Shown here in pieces: positions 9,227 through 18,293 of a DNA stretch of 64,000 nt. The position numbers were made by a program, and so were the translations under genes. Below the pieces are notes generated by a model. The model saw only the letters and a program-made list of their open reading frames with translations, was not told the origin of the DNA and did no database searches. Numbering within the stretch: position 1 is the first letter of the stretch; every line of letters starts with the position of its first letter. Source of the DNA: Bradyrhizobium sp. NAS80.1 (GTDB taxonomy: Bacteria > Pseudomonadota > Alphaproteobacteria > Rhizobiales > Xanthobacteraceae); assembly GCF_001908205.1 (NCBI RefSeq), contig NZ_LGHL01000057.1, positions 1 to 64,000 of the forward strand, written 5' to 3'.

Positions 9227-10639
9227 ATGGAAATGGTGACCCCGACCGGACATCCCGGCCAATTGCTCGGTGCCCTGCGCGACAAGCTTGGCGCGGCCGG
9301 AGTGCTCATCGGCACCGATGTGCCCGCGCGCAATTGCAACGACTGGAGCGCGAGCCTGCCGCAAACGCCGCTCGCGGTGATCCGCCCGCTCGATGCGCAA
9401 GGTGTTGCCGACGCGATCGCTACGTGCCGGCAGGCGCATCTGCCGTTCGTGCCGCAGGGCGGATTGACCGGGCTGTGCCGCGGCGCCTCGCCCGAAGCGG
9501 GCTGGGTCGCGATCTCGCTCGAGCGCATGACCGGCATCGAGGAGATCGATCGCGCCTCGGCGACGATGACGGTGAAATCAGGCACGCCGCTGGAGACGAT
9601 CCAGAAGGCCGCCGACGAAGCCGGCTTCTTCTTTCCGCTCGACCTCGGCTCGCGCGGCTCCTGCGCGATCGGCGGCAATCTCTCCACCAATGCTGGCGGC
9701 AATCGCGTGATCCGCTACGGCATGACGCGCGAACTGGTGCTCGGCCTCGAAGTGGTCCTTCCCGACGGCACCATCATCACCAGCCTCAACAAGCTGATGA
9801 AGAACAACGCCGGCTACGACCTGAAGCATCTCTTCATAGGTTCCGAAGGCACGCTCGGCATCATCACCCGCGTGGTGCTGCGGCTGTTTCCCAAGCCGCG
9901 CTCGACCATGGCCGCGCTCTGCGCGCTGAAGGACTATGCGGCGGTGGTCGCGCTGCTGGATGCAGCGCGAAGCGGGCTCGGTCCGCTGCTGTCGGCATTC
10001 GAGGTGATGTGGCCGGACTATTGGGACGTCATCACGACGCGGGCCGGCGTGAAGCCGCCGGTCGCGGCGGGCCACGGCCTCTACGTGCTGGTCGAGGCAC
10101 AAGGCACCGACGAAAGCCTCGATGCGCCGCGTTTCCAGAGCTGGCTCGAAGAGCTGATGGAGCGGGGGCTGCTGGTCGATGCCGCCGTGGCGCAATCGCT
10201 GGCGCAGGCGCAGGGCTTCTGGCGCGTGCGTGACATCTGCGCCGAGTTCGGCCAGGTGCTGGGGCCGCACATCTCCTACGACATCGGGCTTGCGGTCGCG
10301 CGCATGGACGAGTTCGTCACACGCTGCAAGGCAGCGCTCGCCGACGGCATCGACGGCTGCGAGAGCGTCTATTACGGCCATATCGGCGACGGCAATCTCC
10401 ATCTCGTCTCCTGGGTCACCGGCCTTTCCGTCGAGCAGCAGCCGAAGGAAGCGATGGATGCGATCATCTATGGGCTCGTGCGCGAGATGGGCGGCAGCGT
10501 CTCCGCCGAGCACGGCATCGGTACGCTGAAGAAGAAGTGGCTGGGTCACGCCCGCGGCGATGCCGAGATCGCGCTGATGCGAACGCTGAAGGCCGCGCTC
10601 GATCCCGATCATCTGCTCAATCCCGGCAAGGTGATCTGA
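9227..10639 (+). CDS. FAD-linked oxidase (GlcD/D-2-hydroxyacid dehydrogenase type)
   Basis: A 470-residue flavoprotein with an N-terminal PCMH-type FAD-binding domain (PQGGLTGLCRGA near residue 80; GGNLSTNAGGNRVIRYG near 160; NNAGYDLKHLFIGSEGTLG near 200) and a C-terminal FAD-oxidase domain ending EHGIGTLKKKWL. The family oxidises D-2-hydroxy acids such as D-lactate, glycolate or D-2-hydroxyglutarate to 2-keto acids. The start is fixed by GAGGAGG six bases upstream; a long in-frame extension upstream overlaps the promoter and is rejected. With the divergent pyruvate-lyase it could form a short hydroxy-acid route. The GntR gene follows after 23 bp, probably in the same transcript. Confidence 0.88.
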   Translation: MEMVTPTGHPGQLLGALRDKLGAAGVLIGTDVPARNCNDWSASLPQTPLAVIRPLDAQGVADAIATCRQAHLPFVPQGGLTGLCRGASPEAGWVAISLERMTGIEEIDRASATMTVKSGTPLETIQKAADEAGFFFPLDLGSRGSCAIGGNLSTNAGGNRVIRYGMTRELVLGLEVVLPDGTIITSLNKLMKNNAGYDLKHLFIGSEGTLGIITRVVLRLFPKPRSTMAALCALKDYAAVVALLDAARSGLGPLLSAFEVMWPDYWDVITTRAGVKPPVAAGHGLYVLVEAQGTDESLDAPRFQSWLEELMERGLLVDAAVAQSLAQAQGFWRVRDICAEFGQVLGPHISYDIGLAVARMDEFVTRCKAALADGIDGCESVYYGHIGDGNLHLVSWVTGLSVEQQPKEAMDAIIYGLVREMGGSVSAEHGIGTLKKKWLGHARGDAEIALMRTLKAALDPDHLLNPGKVI

Positions 10640-10662
10640 TCGCCGAAACGCGAGAGCCCCCG

Positions 10663-11343
10663 ATGAGATCGCTGAAGATCGATATGCCGAGATCGCTGTC
10701 TCAGCGCGTGATGCAGCGGCTGCGGCAGGCCATCATCGACGGCGAGTTCGCGCTCGGCGCTGCAATCTCCGAGGAGATGGTGGCGAACTCCTTTGGCGTC
10801 AGCCGCACGCCGGTGCGCGAGGCGATGGGCCAGTTGCAGGCGCAAGGGCTCGTGGTGATCCGGCCGCAGGTCGGCAGCTTCGTGTTCACGCCGAGCGCCG
10901 GGGACTTCAATGCGCTCTGCACCTTCCGCATCGCGCTCGAGCCCAAGGCCGCCGAGCTTGCCTTCCGCCACGATCGCGACGGCGCGATCGCAACGATGAG
11001 CGAGGCGATCGCGGCGATGGAGCCGGCGGTCACGGCCAGGGACAACATCGCCTACGGTCGCGCCGATGCCGCCTTTCACGAGGCGCTGTTCGCGCATTGC
11101 GGCAACCGCTATCTCATCGAATCCTACCAGCTCGTTTCGGGCCGCGTCGCCGCGCTTCGCACCAACCTGACCTCGCCGATCGACGTGCGGACCCGCACAT
11201 CCTTCGACGAGCATCGCAAGCTGCTCGATCTGTTCGCGCGCGGCGAGTTCGCCGCCTTCGAAGCGCTGATGACAACGCACATCACCAATTCGGGGGTGGT
11301 ATACGCCAAGGCCTTGAAGGTGGAGGCGCTGAAGGTGGACTGA
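10663..11343 (+). CDS. GntR-family (FCD) transcriptional regulator
   Basis: A 226-residue regulator. Residues about 10-75 form the winged helix-turn-helix (MVANSFGVSRTPVREAMGQLQAQGLV), and about 85-215 the all-helical FCD effector domain, whose acidic and histidine side chains (for example AFHEALFAHCGN) normally bind a metal and a small carboxylate. The start MRSLKID is chosen because the upstream in-frame stretch overlaps the oxidase gene and is arginine-rich out-of-frame sequence. It probably controls the oxidase and the divergent lyase through the inverted repeat at 9141-9163. Confidence 0.88.
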   Translation: MRSLKIDMPRSLSQRVMQRLRQAIIDGEFALGAAISEEMVANSFGVSRTPVREAMGQLQAQGLVVIRPQVGSFVFTPSAGDFNALCTFRIALEPKAAELAFRHDRDGAIATMSEAIAAMEPAVTARDNIAYGRADAAFHEALFAHCGNRYLIESYQLVSGRVAALRTNLTSPIDVRTRTSFDEHRKLLDLFARGEFAAFEALMTTHITNSGVVYAKALKVEALKVD

Positions 11344-11349
11344 GCGCTT

Positions 11350-11514
11350 CTATCGCGCGTCTTTCGGTGCGGGCCTGTCCAGAAAATCCAGCGCGGTGTT
11401 TATCTGTTCGAGCTGGTTCTCGAGCCTGTCGCGGTCTTCGACCGACCGCGCCTTCTCGAGCTGTTCGACGAGCTTCTGCTTCCGCGACAGCAAGTTCTCT
11501 ATGACTGTGCTCAC
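11350..11514 (-). CDS. small predicted coiled-coil protein
   Basis: A 54-residue ORF starting with GTG behind a GGGGGAG ribosome site. The sequence (VSTVIENLLSRKQKLVEQLE, then KARSVEDRDRLENQLEQI) is strongly helical, highly charged and has heptad-like leucines, so a short coiled coil is likely. No catalytic motif is seen and the function is unknown. It converges tail to tail on the GntR gene with a 6-bp gap. A much longer reading frame continues upstream in frame, but that part is arginine/proline-rich shadow sequence over the broken exporter. Confidence 0.55.
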   Translation of the reverse strand: MSTVIENLLSRKQKLVEQLEKARSVEDRDRLENQLEQINTALDFLDRPAPKDAR

Positions 11515-11660
11515 AGCTCCCCCATCGCCCGGGGCGAATATCGACGCGAATTCAGATCCTTGACACGAGCGCGCGAGCCGGGCTCGCCGCAAACCCTTCA
11601 TCAGAATGTTCGCGGAGGCGGTTGGTTCCTGCACGTGAACCGCCGCGCTTGTGAATGGAA

Positions 11661-12595
11661 CTAACGGCGCAGGCTCGCCCAGACACCGCCCAGGATAAGC
11701 AGGCCCCCGAGGAAATGGATCGGCCTCGGCGGTTCGCCGAGGATCACGAACGACAACAGAGCGCTCGCAATCGGCCCGATATAGAGCACCAAGAGGTCCG
11801 CACCGAGCCGAACTTGCCGCCGAGCCAGGCAAAACCGGCATAGGCGAGCAGGCCGGGCACGATCCCGGCGAAGACGTAGGCCGAAAGCGCCTTGGTGCTG
11901 AAAACCTGTGCAGGCATGGTCCACATCTCCATGACCGCTGGTGGTAGCGAGAACAAGGCGCCGGCGGCCGAGAACATGCTGATGCGTGCAAGCAAGGATG
12001 CCTTTGGCGCGGCGCGAGATTGCAACAGCGTGTAGCCTGACCAGCCGAGCATCGCGATCACGACCAGGCCGTCGCCCGACGCGGTCTCCAGCTCGATCAG
12101 AGTCTCCGGATGCCCACCGGAGATGATGAGCAGCGCGCCGGAAAGCGCGAGCGCCGTGCCGAGCCATTGCAGCGGGCCAATATGCTCCATGCCGAGTGCG
12201 GATGAGATCGGCAGCACTGTGATCGGCGACAGCGCCGTGATCAGCGCGATGTGGATCGCCGTCGTCGACACGCCCGCGGCATAGACGGGACCGCCGCAGA
12301 GGAACATACCAGCCCGCGGCGAGGGTCGGCCAGATGTTCTTAGCCAGCGGCACGCGGCCAGCGCGAACTTCCGCAAGCGCGATCGGCGCAAGCCCGATGG
12401 CGACGATGCTCCAAAGAAGGCAAGCGCGAAGGGCGGGACCGAGCCGGCAAGCCCGCGCGCCAAAATCTGATTGGAGGCCTGCGCGGTCGCCACCAGGATG
12501 AAGCCGATCAACGCAATCGCGCCGAGCCAGCCGGCAGCAGACGGCGCTGTGCCGGTGACCGCTTCGTGACCGCCTTCAGATGTTGCCTTGTCCAT
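11661..12595 (-). pseudogene. EamA/DMT-family exporter, broken by frameshifts
   Basis: Starting at MDKATSEGG, the sequence reads as a ten-helix drug/metabolite transporter of about 310 residues ending WASLRR, but three frame changes interrupt it: near 12415 (after FALAFF), near 12305 (before MFLCGGPVYAAG) and near 11795 (after FGSVRTS). Between them the reading is clean EamA sequence such as LITALSPITVLPISSALGM and ILGEPPRPIHFLGG. Each lesion is a net single-base change. The gene is either a recent pseudogene or carries sequence errors; no other gene shares its transcript. Confidence 0.75.
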
Positions 12596-12871
12596 GGAGC
12601 CATCGAATATCCGATGCGGCCCGCGATGAGAACCCGGAAGACGGCTTGCTGATGAGCATATGCGGCGATTGCAGTGTTCACGGGGCGCGAGGCAGGGCTC
12701 CCGAGCGGCACTGGAGCGACATGGGCGCGGGTCACAGAGACCAACAGCACCCCAAGCAGCGCGCAGAGCATGGACGGCATCACCCGCCTGACGGCACTGA
12801 CCTCGTGCGGCGTGCGTGATATTGTCTTCCAAGACAAACACCGCGCGTTCGGCGGATGAGGGAGGCGCGCC

Positions 12872-13738
12872 ATGCACAAAGTCTGGATCGAGGCGGCATT
12901 GAACGGGCCCTGGAGCCGCGCGCATCAGCCCGGCATTCCCGATACGATTGATGCGATCATCGCCGAGGGCATCGCCTGCGCCCAGGCCGGCGCGGCAATC
13001 GTCCATGCGCACGCCTATGACGGCGGCGGACCGCAAACCTTCGACTGGCAGGTATATGCGCGCATCATCGAGGGCATTCGTGCCAAGGTCGACGTGCCCG
13101 TCTACCCATCCATCCCCGGTCTAGATACGCGCGGCAATGTCGCAGACCCCATAGCGCGCTTCGCCCATATCGAGGCGCTGGCCGAACGCGGGCTGCTCGA
13201 ATTCGCAGTGGTCGATCCCGGCAGCGTCAACTTCACGCTGACTGCGACCACAGCACAGGCAAAGCCGGCGGAGACCTATCTCAATCCGGAGACCCATATC
13301 CGGCATGGGCTTGCGGTTGCCAAACGCCACGGTATCCACCCCGCCTTCGCCATCTACGAGCCTGGCTTCATCCGCGCCGGCGCAGCGCTTGCCCGCGCGA
13401 GCGGCGTGAAGACGCCGATCTACCGCTTCATGTTCTCGCAGCAGTTCGCGTTCTGCTTTCCGCCTAAGCCTTATGGCCTCGCGGCGCTCGTCACGCTGGC
13501 GGAGGAGGAAGCGGCCGGCGCCCCCTGGATGGTGTCCGGCCTCGGCGTCGACGTCGCGCCGCTGATTGGCGAGACCGTGGCGCGCGGCGGCCATATCCGC
13601 GTTGGGCTGGAGGATGCGCTGCTGGGCTCAACCGCGACCAATCTCAGGCTGGTCGAGGACGCCGTACAGATGGTGTGCAAGCACGGCGGCGAACCGGCCA
13701 CTGTCGCCGAGGTCAGGCAGGCACTCGCCGGCGGCTAA
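12872..13738 (+). CDS. 3-keto-5-aminohexanoate cleavage family protein (BKACE)
   Basis: A 288-residue TIM-barrel protein of the BKACE (DUF849) family. These zinc enzymes condense a beta-keto acid with acetyl-CoA, giving acetoacetate and a new CoA ester; the founding member acts in lysine fermentation. The zinc-binding H45-A-H47 pair is in the segment AAIVHAHAYD, the substrate region includes YPSIPGLDTRGN, and the late glycine-rich VARGGHIRVGLED motif is present. GGAGG lies 6 bases before the ATG. It is transcribed towards the peptide-transporter operon and shares a hairpin terminator with it. The substrate is unknown. Confidence 0.85.
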   Translation: MHKVWIEAALNGPWSRAHQPGIPDTIDAIIAEGIACAQAGAAIVHAHAYDGGGPQTFDWQVYARIIEGIRAKVDVPVYPSIPGLDTRGNVADPIARFAHIEALAERGLLEFAVVDPGSVNFTLTATTAQAKPAETYLNPETHIRHGLAVAKRHGIHPAFAIYEPGFIRAGAALARASGVKTPIYRFMFSQQFAFCFPPKPYGLAALVTLAEEEAAGAPWMVSGLGVDVAPLIGETVARGGHIRVGLEDALLGSTATNLRLVEDAVQMVCKHGGEPATVAEVRQALAGG

Positions 13739-13745
13739 CAGTTTT

Positions 13746-13778
13746 CGGCCGGGCCATCGCGAACGCGATGCCCGGCCG
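13746..13778. terminator. bidirectional hairpin terminator
   Basis: A GC-rich stem of 14 pairs with one bulged C and a GAAC loop (left arm 13746-13760, right arm 13765-13778) lies in the 46-bp gap between two convergent genes. T runs flank both sides (TTTT before, TTT close after), so it can end transcription in both directions. Confidence 0.75.
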
Positions 13779-13784
13779 TTTCAG

Positions 13785-15350
13785 CTACTTCTTCGTGATG
13801 TTCCAATACACCGGCACGGCGGCCTTCACGATGCCATCGACATTGCCGCGCACGGCCCGCACCAGATAGAGCTGCGCCGCCGGCCAATAGGGCACGTAAT
13901 CGACGGCCCGGAGCTGGAGGTCAGTGGCGATCTTCTTTTTCTGCTCGGGGGCGGTTGCCAGCGCAAACTCGCTGCGCAGCTTCTCGATCTGCTCGTCGCA
14001 AGGCCAGCCGAACCAGGCCTTGTCGCAATTGGCGCGCAGACCAAGGTGTCCGACCGGCTCGAACATGTCCGCGCCCGTCGGCCCCGACATGAACAGCGAC
14101 CAGCCGCCCTTGTCGACCGTTTCCTTCGACGCCCGGCGCCCAACCAGAGTGCCCCAATCCATCGCCTGCGGTTCGACCTTGAGGCCGATCTGCCGCATCA
14201 GTTGCTCAGCGACGAGGCTGAACGTGTTGGTCGGGCCGCTCTCGGTCGCATGCAGCACCACAACCGGCGTGCCGTCATAGCCGCTCTCGGCGATCAGCTT
14301 CTTGGCCTTCTCGATATCCGGCTTCACCCAGCCGTCGGCAGTGAAGTAGGGCGACGAGCACATGTAGAAGCTCAGGCAGTTTTTGTAGAGCATTGGATCG
14401 CTGACATACGCGCGAGCGAACTTCTCCTGGTCGATCATGTAGCTGATCGCCTGCCGAACTTTCTGGTTGTTGAACGGCGGCACCGAGGTGTTCATGCGGA
14501 ACACCATCTGCATGCCAAGCGTGTCCTGCGGCATGGTCTTGATGTCGGCATTGCCGGCGAGGGTTGGCAAAAAGTCCGGTGGCACTTCCTCGAAAATGTC
14601 GATCTCACCGGCCTGCAGCGCATTGAGCGCGGTCTGCGCGTCGGGAATGTAATGCCATTCGACGCGATCGACCTTGGCGAGCTTGCTGCCGGCAAGCCCG
14701 CTCGCCGGCTCCTGGCGCGGCTTGTAGCCGAGGTTCTTGACGTAGACGACCTTGGAGCCCGGGACCCACTCGTCCTTCTTCATGATGAAGGGACCGGAGC
14801 CGGTCGCATCCGTGATGGCGGTGTCGGCCGGCGTCGCTGCGATCGACTTCGGCATGATGAAGGGCACGTTGGAGCTCGGCTTGGACAGCGCTTCGATCAC
14901 CAGGCCCCAGGGACGCTTGAGCTTCAGCTCGAAAGTCTTGTCATCCTTGACCGTCAGACTGTCGCTGACGGCGGCGAGCTGCTGGCCAAGGCCATCGCGC
15001 TGCCACCAGCGCTTCAGCGAAGCCACCGCGTCTTCAGCGGTGACGGGCTGGCCGTTGTTGAACGTCAGGCCGCCGCGCAGCGTGAAAGTATAGCTGAGCT
15101 GATCGCCGCTGACCGTGAAGGCTTCGAGCATCTGCGGCTGCGCGACCAGCTTCTCGTCGAGCGAGAACAGCGTATCGTAGACCATATAGCCGTGGTTGCG
15201 GACCATGTAGTCGGACGTGATGACAGGATCGATTTGCTTGAGATCGCCAAAGGGGCGGATCTTCAGCACCGTCTCGGCAAGGGCTGACGACATCGTGCCC
15301 AGCAAGCCCGCCGTAACCATGACGGCAAGCAATCTGTTCGGCCGCTTCAT
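13785..15350 (-). CDS. ABC transporter substrate-binding protein (SBP_bac_5, dipeptide/oligopeptide type)
   Basis: A 521-residue periplasmic binding protein. The signal peptide covers about residues 1-26 (MKRPNRLLAVMVTAGLLGT, cleavage after SALA). The mature part has family 5 hallmarks: the YTFTLRGGLTFNNGQPVTAED segment split near residues 89-109, the NTSVPPFNNQKVRQAISYMID stretch and a long C-terminal lobe. It delivers dipeptides, oligopeptides or similar ligands to the permease encoded upstream in the same operon. It is the last gene of the five-gene unit, 26 bp after the ATPase gene. Ligand identity cannot be read from the sequence. Confidence 0.9.
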   Translation of the reverse strand: MKRPNRLLAVMVTAGLLGTMSSALAETVLKIRPFGDLKQIDPVITSDYMVRNHGYMVYDTLFSLDEKLVAQPQMLEAFTVSGDQLSYTFTLRGGLTFNNGQPVTAEDAVASLKRWWQRDGLGQQLAAVSDSLTVKDDKTFELKLKRPWGLVIEALSKPSSNVPFIMPKSIAATPADTAITDATGSGPFIMKKDEWVPGSKVVYVKNLGYKPRQEPASGLAGSKLAKVDRVEWHYIPDAQTALNALQAGEIDIFEEVPPDFLPTLAGNADIKTMPQDTLGMQMVFRMNTSVPPFNNQKVRQAISYMIDQEKFARAYVSDPMLYKNCLSFYMCSSPYFTADGWVKPDIEKAKKLIAESGYDGTPVVVLHATESGPTNTFSLVAEQLMRQIGLKVEPQAMDWGTLVGRRASKETVDKGGWSLFMSGPTGADMFEPVGHLGLRANCDKAWFGWPCDEQIEKLRSEFALATAPEQKKKIATDLQLRAVDYVPYWPAAQLYLVRAVRGNVDGIVKAAVPVYWNITKK

Positions 15351-15376
15351 TCTTGTTACTCCTCCCAGTTACTGTT

Positions 15377-16402
15377 TTAGGTGACGGCGTTGGTAGCCGC
15401 CGCACCTGGACGCGGAGCGTCGAAGCGTGGCAGCGATTGCGCGTGATGGCAGGCGACGGCATGGCCGGGCGCGATCTCGGTCATCGCCGGCGTCTTCTGC
15501 GCGCACAGATCCGTGGCGAACGGACAGCGCGTCCGGAAGCGACAGCCGGACGGCAGCGCGGCGGCGCTCGGCACTTCGCCTTCGAGAGCGACGCGGCGGC
15601 GCCTGTTGCGCGGATGAACCGCGGGGACGGAATCGATCAATGCGCGCGTATAGGGATGCGCCGGTGCGGCGAACACGGCCTCCGCCGGTCCCTGCTCGAC
15701 GATGGCGCCAAGATACATCACTGCAACGTCGTCGGCGAGGTAACGCACCACGGCAAGATCGTGCGAGATGAAGAGATAGGAGATCCCGATCTCACGCTGC
15801 ACGTCCTTCAGCAGATTGAGGATCTGCGAGCGGATCGACACGTCGAGGGCCGCGACCGCCTCGTCGGCAACGATCAGCGCGGGATCGGCCGCAAGTGCCC
15901 GCGCGATGCCGAGGCGCTGCCGCTGTCCACCCGACAAATGATGCGGCAGGCGCGCGTGAAAATGTTGGGGCAGACCGACCTGGTCGAACAGGCGCGCGAC
16001 CTTGCGCCGCCGCGTCACGGCATCACCGATGCCGAAATTCTGCAAGGGCTCTTCGACGATCTCTGCCGCCGTCATGCGCGAGTTGAGACAGGCGAACGGA
16101 TCCTGGAACACCATCTGCACCTGCTGGCGTTTCTTTCGCAGCGTCTCACCGGCGAGACTGCCGAAGTCTTCGCCGTTGATGCGGACGGAGCCCGCCGTCG
16201 GCTTCAACAGGCGCACCACCATGCGGCCGATCGTGGTCTTGCCGCAGCCGCTTTCGCCGACGAGACAGAAGGTGCGTCCACGCGCGACCGCGAAACTGAC
16301 GTCGTCGACCGCGCGCAGCTCGCGCCGGCCGAACAGGCCGAACGGCCCCTTCTGCGAGGTGAAGATTTGGGTCAGGCCGGAGACTTCGAGCACGGCGCTC
16401 AT
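15377..16402 (-). CDS. peptide ABC transporter ATP-binding protein (DppF/OppF type)
   Basis: A 341-residue cytoplasmic ATPase. Walker A is GESGCGKTT at residues 49-57, the signature LSGGQRQRLGIA and Walker B LIVADEAVAALD follow, and the C-terminal oligopeptide/dipeptide extension with a cysteine cluster (CRFRTRCPFATDLC) is present; such cysteines can hold an iron-sulfur cluster in this subfamily. The ATG overlaps the stop of the preceding ATPase gene by four bases (ATGA), which fixes the start and indicates translational coupling. It would pair with the other ATPase as a heterodimer. Confidence 0.9.
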   Translation of the reverse strand: MSAVLEVSGLTQIFTSQKGPFGLFGRRELRAVDDVSFAVARGRTFCLVGESGCGKTTIGRMVVRLLKPTAGSVRINGEDFGSLAGETLRKKRQQVQMVFQDPFACLNSRMTAAEIVEEPLQNFGIGDAVTRRRKVARLFDQVGLPQHFHARLPHHLSGGQRQRLGIARALAADPALIVADEAVAALDVSIRSQILNLLKDVQREIGISYLFISHDLAVVRYLADDVAVMYLGAIVEQGPAEAVFAAPAHPYTRALIDSVPAVHPRNRRRRVALEGEVPSAAALPSGCRFRTRCPFATDLCAQKTPAMTEIAPGHAVACHHAQSLPRFDAPRPGAAATNAVT

Positions 16403-17388
16403 GCGAGCACCTCCGCCCCGGCCTTGCCGAGCCAGCAAGCGGCCTGGTGCTCCCCTGCGCCCGACAACAACGGCATTTTCGACTGACAGATCGGCATAGC
16501 GACGCCGCAACGCTGGTGGAAAGCGCAGCCGGTGCCGAGCGAGGCCGGGCTCGGCACGTTTCCAGGAATCTCGGCGAGACGATCTCGCGTACCGCTGTTG
16601 AGCTGCCCGATGGCGCCGAGCAGGCCACGCGTATAGGGATGGGCCGCCGCATCGAAGATGTCGTTGACGCCCGCCTGCTCGACGATGCCGCCGGCATAGA
16701 GCACAACGACCCGGTCCGCCATTTCCGCGACGACACCGAGATCATGCGTGATCAGCAGAACCGACGTACCGAACTCGTGGCGAAGATCGTCGATCAGGGT
16801 CAGGACTTGCGCCTGGATGGTGACGTCGAGCGCAGTGGTCGGCTCGTCCGCGATCAGCAACGCCGGGCGCAGGGCGAGCGCCATCGCGATCATGACCCGC
16901 TGCCGCATGCCGCCGGAGAGCTGATGCGGAAACTCCGACGCGCGCCGCCGCGCATCCGGAATGCGGACGAGATCGAGCAGTTCGATCGCTTGCCGCCGTG
17001 CCTCCGCCTCGGACACGCCGCGGTGCTCGACGATCACCTCGGCGATCTGCTCGCCGACCCGCAACAGCGGATTGAGCGACGTCATCGGCTCCTGGAACAC
17101 CATGGCGAGGCGATCGCCACGGAGCTTGCGCATCTCCTCAGTACCGAGCCTGACGAGATCGCGTCCTTCGAAGAGAATGCGGCCGGAGGTGACCTGCATG
17201 ACGCTGCGGTTGAGCAGGCCGATGACGGAAAGCGCGGTCAGGCTCTTGCCGCAACCGCTCTCCCCTACAAGGCACAACGTTTCGCCCGGATCGATCGCGA
17301 AGGAGACGTTGCGAACGAGCGGTACGGCAGCGCGTCGCGCGTTGAGCGCGATCGAGAGGTTCTCGACGGAGAGCAGCGGAGCACTCAT
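16399..17388 (-). CDS. peptide ABC transporter ATP-binding protein (DppD/OppD type)
   Basis: A 329-residue ATPase with Walker A GESGCGKS at 42-49, Q-loop [14 protein letters not shown], signature [15 protein letters not shown], Walker [13 protein letters not shown] and the H-loop in [13 protein letters not shown]. The C-terminal cysteine-bearing segment [14 protein letters not shown] is the oligopeptide-transporter tail. It overlaps both neighbours by four bases, so it sits in a tightly coupled operon. All nucleotide-binding motifs are intact. Confidence 0.9.
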   Translation of the reverse strand: MSAPLLSVENLSIALNARRAAVPLVRNVSFAIDPGETLCLVGESGCGKSLTALSVIGLLNRSVMQVTSGRILFEGRDLVRLGTEEMRKLRGDRLAMVFQEPMTSLNPLLRVGEQIAEVIVEHRGVSEAEARRQAIELLDLVRIPDARRRASEFPHQLSGGMRQRVMIAMALALRPALLIADEPTTALDVTIQAQVLTLIDDLRHEFGTSVLLITHDLGVVAEMADRVVVLYAGGIVEQAGVNDIFDAAAHPYTRGLLGAIGQLNSGTRDRLAEIPGNVPSPASLGTGCAFHQRCGVAMPICQSKMPLLSGAGEHQAACWLGKAGAEVLA

Positions 17389-18293
17389 CGCACCTCGCCT
17401 CCTCCAAGGCTCGGATCGAGCAGGTCACGCAGGCCGTCTCCGAGCAGGTTGGCGGCGAGTACGGTGGCTGCGAGCATCAAAGCCGGAAAGCCGAGGATCC
17501 ACGGCGCGATCTGGAGGAACTGGCGGCCCTCCGACATCATGTTGCCCCAGCTCGGCACATCAGGCGGCGTGCCCGCGCCGAGAAAGGAGAGGATCGATTC
17601 AAGGATCATCGCGGAGGCAAAGACGTAGGTCGATTGCACCATGATCGGCCCTGCGGCACCGGGCAGGATGTGACGGCGCAGGATGGTCGTGGTGCGCCCG
17701 CCGCAGGTGATGGCGGCCTCGACATAGACGCGTTCACGCAAGGTGAGGACGCTGGCGCGCACCACGCGCGCCATGCGGGGAATTTCCGGCAGGCTGATCG
17801 CTGCAACGATCACGATCGGCGACGCGCCGATCAAGGCGACGAGCGCGATCGCAAGCAGGATCGCGGGAATGGCCATGACCGCGTCCATGGCGCGCATCAC
17901 AACCTTGTCGACGCTGCGGAAATAGCCGGCGACAACACCGACGGTCACGCCGACCAGCGTGGTGAGAATCGCAACGGCAATACCGACCGACAGCGAGACG
18001 CGCGTTCCCCACAATGCGCGGGCGAAGACGGAACGGCCGACCTGGTCGGTACCGAAGGGCTGCACCAGCGACGGCGACTCCAGCCGGCTCAAGGGATCGA
18101 GCGCGGCCGGATCCGGCGTGATCCACGGGCTCGCAACGGCCAAAGCGCCAAAGGCGAGCAGCACGGCACAGCTCGCAGCCAGCATCGGCTGGCGAAGCGG
18201 TAGGCTTGCGATCCGCGCAAACCTGTTGACGCGGATGCCCGGCGTATCGATCCCGTCTGCTGCAGTGGTGATCGTCATCGGCTCGTCCCGCAT
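17385..18293 (-). CDS. peptide ABC transporter permease (DppC type)
   Basis: A 302-residue inner-membrane permease with an N-terminal OppC-type helix followed by five membrane segments of the BPD_transp_1 domain. The FGTDQVGRSVFARALWGTR segment and the EAA loop (EAAITCGGRTTTILRRHILP) that contacts the ATPase are present. Its ATG shares one base with the stop of the preceding permease gene (TGATG), and its own end overlaps the next gene by four bases. A second ATG five codons in is an alternative start. Confidence 0.9.
   Translation of the reverse strand: MRDEPMTITTAADGIDTPGIRVNRFARIASLPLRQPMLAASCAVLLAFGALAVASPWITPDPAALDPLSRLESPSLVQPFGTDQVGRSVFARALWGTRVSLSVGIAVAILTTLVGVTVGVVAGYFRSVDKVVMRAMDAVMAIPAILLAIALVALIGASPIVIVAAISLPEIPRMARVVRASVLTLRERVYVEAAITCGGRTTTILRRHILPGAAGPIMVQSTYVFASAMILESILSFLGAGTPPDVPSWGNMMSEGRQFLQIAPWILGFPALMLAATVLAANLLGDGLRDLLDPSLGGGEVR

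Noticed and set aside
11744-13036. Long continuous minus-strand frame across the EamA gene and beyond
   Set aside because: Its N-terminal 147 codons upstream of MDKATSEGG are shadow sequence; only the later part is exporter, and the frame exits exporter sequence at the shifts.
13566-15287. 573-codon plus-strand frame
   Set aside because: It is antisense to the periplasmic binding protein gene and begins inside the BKACE gene.
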